Assembly (NCBI GenBank): GCA_907165135.1
Contig: OU015568.1
Span: forward strand, 16,131,208-16,195,207
DNA: 64,000 nt
Source: Oikopleura dioica
Lineage: Eukaryota; Chordata; Appendicularia; Copelata; Oikopleuridae
Direction: 5' to 3'
Made by a program: the position numbers and the translations under genes
The notes under the pieces: model-generated
Database searches by the model: none
Seen by the model: only the letters and a program-made list of their open reading frames with translations
Told to the model about the DNA's origin: nothing
Shown here: piece by piece, positions 57,293 through 64,000 of the stretch
How positions within the stretch are numbered: the first letter of the stretch is position 1
Layout: the number at the start of each line of letters is the position of its first letter

Positions 57293-59416
57293 TTATCGTT
57301 GGCGAGCGCGTCGTTGTTTCAGTTCAGAAAGAGTCATAACAAGATTTAATTCTTTTTCATAATAACGCCTATCTAATTTAACGCCTTTAGAATTAATAAG
57401 GGTAAATGAAAATACTCTAGCACCGTGATGAATTTGATAAATTTGATAAAGTTCAGTGGACCACTTTGGTGTAAAACCTTTTTCGAAACGTTTGATATTT
57501 TTACGTGGAATCCTCACAACATCCCCAACGTGAAGCTTGCTCCACGTTTGGCGATATTGCTTTGATCTTTTTGATTCTAAATAGTCAAATAATTGACGAG
57601 CGTTATTACGATTTACATCTGAAGGTTTAACATTAGTAGCTGAATGCACAGTATTATTTATAGCAGTATTTACAGATTGTAAAATGTGAACCCAACGTTT
57701 TACGTTTCCTTGACTTGTGAAAGCTCTTCCAAGACGGGCTTCCAGGGTTTTACTAAAATAAAATGCTCATCTGTAACTGTGAATAAAACGAACTTACTTG
57801 AAACGCTCAACTATCGCTGCTTTATGAGGACCTGTATTAAACACACGAGTCATCCCCCATTTTGCAAGAAGAACTGGGACTTCTTGTTGAAATTCAGAAC
57901 CTTGATCGGTCACAAAAAATGTGTGCCCGGGCAAGTCAAGTGATTGAAAGATAGATTGCAGATTTTTCGCTACTTCTCCAGACTCTTTTGTTATTAATTT
58001 TCGAACAAAACTTTGTCTTGATAAAGCGTCAACAACACACAAAATATATTTGTAATTGTTATTGAATTCACCAAAGTTTTGATAAGCTAAAATAGTATCG
58101 GCAAAAAGACACGAATATAAATCAGTAGCTATAATAGGGTTTCGCGCAAAATTTCTATGAAGTGGCTTATGAAGAGAAATAGACTCATTCATACGCTTGA
58201 AACGATCCACATTAAGACCGCTATAAAATGACGGTTGTTCAGGATTATAAAATAAATCTAAAGTATATGGAAGTTTATTAGCGGGACCAGAAGTTTGAGG
58301 TTGATTCGAGGACTGGTTCTTCGTCGTCGTTGTTGTCTCCCGTGTCGGAAGTAACTGCGTCGCCCTCGCTAAATTCAGGGGAGATTCGTTTGCGTTTTGC
58401 GGCGGCCCGTTTTGTTGGAGCTGAGTTATTAGCTCGACCCCTTTTCTGGATTTTGGAAGTTCTTCAGATTTTCCGGCATGTTTGGGTTTTCGTACTGTAA
58501 TAACTCGTCCAGCGGGAGCCCGATTTTTTTCTGTCTTTCGTTTATTGAAGTTGTACGCGGGATTCTCGACAATGACGGATTGTTCTCTTGGATTTCTTGA
58601 ATTTTTTCTTCCATTCCGGGCGTTTCGTTGGTCATTATCATCGGTTGAGTACTGAGATTCGTCGGCGCTTTTTGAACCAGTCCCGGTTGAAGATCCGTCA
58701 TCTTGATCGTTGAAGTCGGAAACTTGTTCACTATCAGTTCCTGAGGAAATTTCAACTCTCCGGTTTTTGGGTTTCTTGCTGCGATGAGTTGTGTCATAAA
58801 TTGAATCCCTGAATTTTCTGAAATCATCGCTGGTGATAGTATAGCCATCGTTGTTTTTTCGCTTCCTTTGTCGTACTTGTTTAGGCGCTTCAATTCTTCC
58901 TCGTTTACGCCGCGTAACTGGTTGACTTTCTTCGAAACTGTCGTTGTCCATTGATCTATTTCTCCTCCTTTTACGAGCGCTTGATTTAACATCGGGTCGT
59001 CTGGACGGTTTTGAGTAGACGCTGCTGATATCGGAGTCATAGTCGTCAAAGTTGTTGGCTCCGTAGAGGGTAGTTTCACTTTTCGCGGTCGGCCCCTTTT
59101 CTTCTTCGAAGGAAGAATCGAACTCACTGGCTTCCTCGCTTCGGATTGCAGGCGGTTGACCTCGTATTCGTCTAGACCGTCTAGCTTGTCCTCTAGGTAT
59201 TTTCCGGTTGCAAAGTCCCGCAAGTAGCTTGGCGGTACCCTCTTCCTCGGTATCATAATCAGGATAAGGTTCCGCTTTCGTTTTTGGGGCCCGAACTCTC
59301 ACTCTATTAGTCAGAGGATTAATTTCCCAAAAAGAGCAAATGTTCAACATCTGCGACAGTGAAAAATAACAACCTCCATTCAAGGGTATTTTATTGAGGT
59401 CAATTTGACCAGCCAT
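57293..59416 (-). CDS. int: Polinton-type DDE integrase with disordered N-terminal extension
   Basis: Exons 59416-57798 and 57752-57293 (45-bp intron inside the catalytic domain); 692 aa. Retroviral-type core: Asp in LFADTI (~435), Asp in VTDQGSEF (~500) and Glu in AIVERF (~535), the last just before the splice. After splicing a C-terminal domain follows with a basic surface and a chromo/SH3-like segment (HVGDVVRIPRKN). The first ~60 residues look folded (GGCYFSLSQMLNICSFW); residues ~75-400 are Arg/Ser/Asp/Asn-rich and disordered, which is unusual. First gene of the minus-strand chain, promoter TATA at 59587. It would insert the element's DNA into the genome. Confidence 0.92.
58429..59256 (-). 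CDS. Overlapping ORF within the integrase N-terminal region
   Basis: 276 codons (275 residues plus stop) open in another frame of the same strand. In contrast to the disordered integrase frame it has balanced composition, an AT-hook-like KKKRGRPRK, and begins near RKRVPPSYLRDF (another PPxY). No ATG-near acceptor was identified, so expression would need internal initiation or alternative splicing. Either an overprinted gene or the older of two frames; could also be chance openness in Arg-rich DNA. Confidence 0.4.
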   Translation of the reverse strand: MIPRKRVPPSYLRDFATGKYLEDKLDGLDEYEVNRLQSEARKPVSSILPSKKKRGRPRKVKLPSTEPTTLTTMTPISAASTQNRPDDPMLNQALVKGGEIDQWTTTVSKKVNQLRGVNEEELKRLNKYDKGSEKTTMAILSPAMISENSGIQFMTQLIAARNPKTGELKFPQELIVNKFPTSTIKMTDLQPGLVQKAPTNLSTQPMIMTNETPGMEEKIQEIQENNPSLSRIPRTTSINERQKKIGLPLDELLQYENPNMPENLKNFQNPEKGSS

Positions 59417-59586
59417 ATCTTTAAAAATGAAACGTTACATTCATGCTCACATAAACATTAATTAACACTGAGTTAACATCTAAAATTAAATCGCGCATAA
59501 ATACCTGATAAAAATGTTTCTCTTCTTTTGCTGTTACTGTAGGAATAACAATTATAAGATTAAAGAAAAGCTGTTACGGTATCCGG

Positions 59587-59644
59587 TTTTATACGCGCGG
59601 CACTAGCGCCCTTTAGTGGAAACATGGAAACTGGAGTATAAAAA
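59587..59644. promoter_or_regulatory. Divergent promoter: two back-to-back TATA boxes
   Basis: Minus-strand TATAAAA at 59593-59587 (GCGCGTATAAAACC) serves integrase and the chain behind it; plus-strand TATAAAAA at 59637-59644 (GGAGTATAAAAACGAG) serves the gene at 59675. The plus string GAGTATAAA recurs before 63206. Confidence 0.7.
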
Positions 59645-59674
59645 CGAGAGACCGTATTAAAAAACATCAGAACA

Positions 59675-60057
59675 ATGGACGAACTAGCAAAAAGAGCTGA
59701 ATCCTTCACCCAAGTTAAAATTGAGAACTTGAACGTCCAAAATTGGATAAGCGGTGGGACTCATAAGGTCACCGGAAAAATCAAGAAATTTACGCTCGGA
59801 GATATAACATTTCCAGGGCAAGAGAAACTGGAGACGAATCGCGAAGCCTTCTTTCATTTCAATCCAAAAATTGGAATCAAGAAGACGCGGAAATTCGGAA
59901 CTACTTTTACGAGCCGACAGGTCTACTTACTGATCTACAGGACAAAACAATCATCGTCTGTGTCAACGGATATACGCCTGCAGACAACAACACTCCAAAC
60001 TTTCAAGGAAAGATTCCCGGTCAATTCGAAGTCGCTTTCGTAAAATGCATCAACATT
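59675..60057 (+). CDS. Small protein upstream of packaging ATPase, frame-broken
   Basis: ATG 59675, 31 bp past the TATA box. The starting frame is open to 60043, but from about 59870 the -1 frame looks more like protein and runs to TAA 60057; the switch point is an A-run at 59866-59870. No intron of plausible size joins the frames. About 125 residues, beta-rich. The second frame overlaps the ATPase start by 13 bp. It could be a minor capsid or accessory protein; not recognised. The break is of the same kind as in the capsid gene. Confidence 0.45.
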
Positions 60058-60781
60058 TAACGAAACTCGTCCCCGACTTCCGTTTCCGTCACCCCTGTTC
60101 ACTGCTCATTGCGGGCTCGACCGGCACAGGTAAAAGTAACTTTGTTAAAAATTTGATTGAGTGTGACGGAATCAACGGTGATATTGAATCCATTTATTAT
60201 TTTATGCCACGACTAGAACCGCTTCATATTACCCCTCATAGTCATCAACAACTATATTTAATGGAAGGGCTCCCCTCTCAAGACTGGGTAGACGACACTT
60301 TTCAAATAGAAGCAGATAGTAAGAGCCTTATAGTTGTAGACGATTTATGGTCATCGTCAGTCGAGAGTAACACTTGCGAATATTTACTCTCATATGGGCG
60401 TAGACATTTAGGTGTCTCGTTAGCATTTATAGCCCAGAATTTTTACGAAAAGGGTAAAAAGGCCATTACAGCAAGGTTTGTTTTAACTAATTTTTCTTTT
60501 TCAGAGCTAATGATTGTTTTAGAAATTGCATGACCAGCTTTGTTCTAATGAACAATCATACTGATTGCGGCATTAACAAGACGATTGCAACCAAGTGTGG
60601 CCTGGTCGAGCCTTTTAATCAAGCCATGAAGCTGTTCAAAGAAAGAAGAATCCCTAACTACAACTATGTCATCCTCCAACGAGACGTTCGACACGCGGAC
60701 CAACCTCGAGTAATTACGAATTATTTCGGGGAGGTGGCTGGGTTGGGTGGTGCACCATGGATGTTTGGCCTGTCACAGTAA
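60045..60781 (+). CDS. FtsK/HerA-type (A32-like) genome-packaging ATPase
   Basis: Exons 60045-60475 and 60505-60781; the intron is only 29 bp (GTTTGT...TTTTTCAG). About 235 aa, the usual size for Polinton ATPases. Walker A GSTGTGKSN at residues ~24-32; Walker B SLIVVDD at ~92-98; a sensor-like IAQNFY after it. It would pump DNA into the capsid. Single-stop plus gene after the 59675 gene, AATAAA-type signal at ~60815. Confidence 0.85.
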
Positions 60782-60824
60782 ATTTCCAATATAAATTTAT
60801 TGACAACTGACATGAATAAAAAAA

Positions 60825-61783
60825 CTACATAAAAATACACGGAGTTTCTTTATGGCGGCAAAGTCGTTTATTGCAGTTGTTGTCGGCGCAGCAGCATCTT
60901 CGTTCAGCCTGATAATTTCGAAAATGAAGGGGGAAAGAGTTGTGATCAAGTGCAGGCGTCGGCACTAAAAAAGTAAGACGAAGTTTTGAAGCGAAAACTT
61001 ACTTTTACTATCGAGCTCGGCAATCCATTTTTCCCCAAGATCCTTAAAGCCGCCAAAATACTGGCCTTGATCACGTTGCAGAAACATTTTAGCAGTGACA
61101 CAATAAAATTGAGCAGTAATTTTGCGCATTTCTGATACTAAATATTCTTTCGGTTTCATCTGAGCAGCGTTACAAAGCGCATAAACACGTTTGTCAATTT
61201 TTTTCTTATCAGACGAATACTTCGGATCCATTTCCAACAGTCCTCTTGCCCAAATTTGAGCGTATGCGGCGTACAGCGCTTTTTCGCACAAGAAAGCTTT
61301 ACCGTACAGATTCAAATTCCGAAAAAATATGTCTAAATTAGGATATTTATGGCATTGAACCGTACAAGAAAGAGAGCTGTTTTCGTAAACAAATTCTCGT
61401 TTGATAAGGCCATTTCTTATTTTCTTATAACCTAAGCAATAAGGGGCTCCTTCGTGGCGTTCATCGTTCAAATATTCTTTGACAGTTTTCGTCTTATGTT
61501 TAACCACTTCGTTTGGCGATGGATGGATATTCGAAGGCGGTCCGGGTGAGATGCATTCCTCCACTTGTCTTATTACGATTGAAGAAGATTTAACGCCCGT
61601 TTTTTCGTCAACGCTCTCTTTTACGAAAAACGTAATGGAGGACGAGAAGTCAGTTACTCCGTTGCATAAAAACTCGTAAAGAATGGGTTGATCATTTTGG
61701 AAGCGATTTTCATGAGTTACAACAACTCCGACGTCGTACTGATGCAGATTATCTCGAGAGAACACTTCAAAAATTTTTTTCAT
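60825..61783 (-). CDS. 306-aa protein, paralogue of the next gene
   Basis: Exon 1 is 61783-61003 (ATG 61783), intron 61002-60965, exon 2 is 60964-60825. Shares with 61901-62985 the order I-T/S-FF(V/I)...IV(I/V)RQ, YPNL...F..LN, YAQ/GQ-(I/L)-WAR-x-LLE and Y-(F/Y)-GG, and an intron near the 3' end. The C-terminal exon adds a Cys cluster (RCCCADNNC). No membrane segment. Function unknown. Confidence 0.65.
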
Positions 61784-61900
61784 GATACTGATCAAACAAC
61801 TTTAAGAAAGATTTTTTTATTACGCGCAGCGCAAGAGAGCACTTAAAAGTAAATCGATGAGCGATACGCCAGTCGACGGATGTAGATTCTTATTTTGCTT

Positions 61901-62985
61901 TCAATACAGATCTGTAACGTCGAAACAATCGCGGAAAATAATGACAGATGCTGGTCGTGGTTGTTGAAGCGCTGTTTTCCTGAAAATATTCAATTTTCCA
62001 ATTTCTTGCCGAGGAACGAAAGAATCGGCTGCAATTTCGAACACTTCGCTATTTGTCGAGAAAAACGGGTGAAACTAAATCATTATTGAAGCGTTGGAAA
62101 AAAAGAGCTTACAAAAGTATAACCGAGCGCAAGCGCTTTTTCTTCTAACTCTTGAATATATTTTTGGAATCTTCTTTTACCACCAAACCAAGGCATATCA
62201 GGGTAGACGCCTCCATAGTAATAAGCCCGTCTCGAGCATTCTAATCGATAGTAATTTCCATAAACTAATCTGCAAATTGAAAGGTGATAAAGAAACTCAT
62301 CTTGGGTTCCAAGTTGAGGATAAATTTCGTCGTAGGGAATTCCAATTTCGACCAAAAGACTCTCGATAAATGAGTCGATCGCTTTAGTGTCAGGTTCATT
62401 GTCCAGTGTTTGGAAACGCGCATCTTTTTCCAACAACGAGCGAGCCCAAAGTTGTCCATATAGAACTATCAGTATACGAAACGGATACTCGGCATTTTTG
62501 CAGGGATTTAAAGAATGAAAGACTTCTTTTAAATTAGGATATATGATTTTTTGGATGTTACAAAACGCATCTTCAGCCAAACTGCCATCATAGAAGAACT
62601 CTCGCTGAACCATGCACATGTGTTCCGTTATGGCCCGCCGACCGAAATTTACTGCAGGACATCCGCTGTTGGCCACGCCGTAAGAAGTCATCGTTGGCAG
62701 ATTATCATAAATTTTATTCTGATGCATATGATGAATGCAAAAAGATGGTGAATACTCGATCAACCACTCATGCTGTCGAACAATTACTCTCTGTTCGATT
62801 TTTTTGGAGGTCTTATTATAGTAACTTTCAATAAAGAAAGATATTCGCTGCATTCGTTTAAGCACTCCTGTAGATTTTACGGATTGAAGGAGCGGATTGT
62901 GGCAGAAACGAGAAGGTCTCTCAACCAGAAAACAGGGAAAATCAGACTTTACGTCATCGAAAAACTCCAAATTTTTTATTAACAT
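61901..62985 (-). CDS. 348-aa protein, paralogue of the preceding gene
   Basis: Exon 1 is 62985-62113 and exon 2 is 62074-61901, intron 38 bp in nearly the same place as in its paralogue but in a different phase (0 versus 1). Cys and Tyr/Phe-rich, with WARSLLE and YYGGVYPDMPWFGG motifs. The two genes are head to tail 118 bp apart, indicating tandem duplication then strong divergence. Function unknown. Confidence 0.65.
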
Positions 62986-63162
62986 TTTGCGAAATGAGAG
63001 AAAGTAGAATAAAATTTAGTATCAAATTGGTCACTGCCCTCGAGCGCCATTAACTTTCAAACGTAGAATCTAATGGAAACTCTAAGTGAAAGTTTAGCCC
63101 AAACGATGAGTAGATTGAAAATCGCGCGTTTTCTGAAAAATTCGTGATAAATCAAGTAAGAG

Positions 63163-63169
63163 TATAAAG
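63163..63169 (+). promoter_or_regulatory. TATA box of the tandem small-gene pair
   Basis: GAGTATAAAGAGACGAG, 37 bp before ATG 63206; near match to GAGTATAAAAACGAGAG at 59635. Confidence 0.65.
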
Positions 63170-63205
63170 AGACGAGCGAAAACGAAATGACACCAGTCTT
63201 TCGAG

Positions 63206-63614
63206 ATGGCCGACTTATCAGAAGAAGAGCGAAAAGCTTACGAGGAACAATATACACAAGGACTGCGAAAAATGAGAGATTTTCGAATCTACACAAAAGA
63301 CTTTGTGGAAGAAGTCGAATTCATAAGCAACGTCTGGCCAGAGAAAGTGGTGTTGCTTGAGCACAAAATACCCGAAGTAAAGAACGAATGAATTTAATTT
63401 AACTTATTCTTTCTAGCACTGCAAGCGGCTTGACGGAATGAAGACCCTGTTCGATCAACGCATGTGGGACGGTGCAGAAGAGCGAAAAGACGACATCGGC
63501 CGGAAAGTGCGAGATATGCGGACGCTTATGCAAGAACTGGAGAACACTCTGAAGATTCATTTTCGAACAGCTTATGACCGCTACTATTTCACATTGATGA
63601 ACACCTCATTTTAG
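63206..63614 (+). CDS. 122-aa helical protein, tandem copy 1
   Basis: Exons 63206-63376 (57 codons) and 63417-63614; 40-bp intron. Highly charged, predicted all-helical with heptad-like spacing (possible coiled coil). A CKRLD motif spans the start of exon 2. Followed at 63718 by a diverged copy with an identical exon-1 length and intron phase. Function unknown. Confidence 0.7.
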
Positions 63615-63717
63615 ATCTACTCTTTCTTACTCCGTTTATTATTGTTAAATTTCTGCATGCTATCGATTAATAGTTTAATAAATAGGCAAATTAAAAAATT
63701 AACGGTTATTTTTCCAG

Positions 63718-64000
63718 ATGAGTTGCTTGACCAGACACGAACTTAATGCTTATCGTCAAAAAGTGGCGCAAGACCTTCACCAAATGAAAACATTCAATTA
63801 CATATCAAGGCTTTTTATTAACACCGTTAGACTGGCGTTTATCTGCGCCAATGACGAAATGATGCTTTACGAGCATTTGGTGCCAAATGTAAGTGACCGA
63901 CAAAAAATAACTAACTATTCTCAAAAGCATTGCATGCGACTCGACAAAATAAGAAAGAAACTAAATGAGCCGCTGTGGAAAGCTGCCCTTTTACGCGAAG
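63718..64000 (+). CDS. Helical protein, tandem copy 2 (runs off window)
   Basis: Exon 1 is 63718-63888 (57 codons), intron 63889-63927, exon 2 from 63928 to beyond the end. The ATG directly follows the acceptor-like TTTTTCCAG, with no TATA box, so it is probably the second gene of a two-gene trans-spliced unit. HCMRLD at the start of exon 2 mirrors HCKRLD in copy 1. Confidence 0.65.
   Translation, partial: MSCLTRHELNAYRQKVAQDLHQMKTFNYISRLFINTVRLAFICANDEMMLYEHLVPNVSDRQKITNYSQKHCMRLDKIRKKLNEPLWKAALLRE

Overview
This is eukaryotic DNA, most likely from an appendicularian tunicate such as Oikopleura dioica (inference, no search run). Almost every intron I could resolve is GT-AG and 35-60 bp long. 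Genes are packed head to tail, and nearly every downstream start codon is preceded by a pyrimidine-rich AG, as expected for spliced-leader trans-splicing of operons. Gypsy-type LTR elements and Polinton-type genes also fit. No bacterial-style genes, tRNA, rRNA or CRISPR array were seen.

Region 1 (1-19.7 kb) is a host neighbourhood riddled with nested transposons. A protein-kinase-family gene (copy A) is split by a gag-only LTR element (599-7149, 4-bp duplication GTGT), which itself carries a pogo/Tigger-like DNA transposon (3260-5604, TA duplication) with an apparently intact three-exon transposase. A small host gene on the minus strand (16250-8239) holds a nearly intact Ty3/gypsy element (8545-16163, duplication CGTA) in what was a 47-bp intron. 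A second, damaged kinase copy (17105-19690) carries two MITEs in its introns and loses its 3' end.

Region 2 (19.8-28.8 kb) is a minisatellite, then about 6 kb of a ~190-bp satellite in which a TTAA-flanked MITE appears twice at the same place in the unit, then gene-poor DNA with inverted-repeat elements.

Region 3 (about 28.8 kb to the window end) is the most interesting part. The minus strand 59.4-48.4 kb carries a Polinton/Maverick-type set: integrase, an arginine-rich protamine-like protein, a probable double-jelly-roll major capsid protein (frame-broken), a protein-primed family B DNA polymerase with a long N-terminal extension, and an unknown protein. The plus strand from 59.7 kb carries a small protein and the packaging ATPase. 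Facing this block tail to tail is a plus-strand chain of eight or nine intron-containing genes (31.4-48.2 kb) found in no Polinton I know. These include three predicted membrane glycoproteins and several proteins with PPxY motifs. Small TATA-driven genes lie at 28.8-30.2 kb, and two tandemly duplicated families lie at 60.8-64 kb. My reading is a very large (>35 kb) Polinton-like virus or element that may make enveloped particles, expressed from a few TATA promoters as polycistronic, trans-spliced transcripts. Neither end of this element was identified, so the claim that all of region 3 is one unit is inference.
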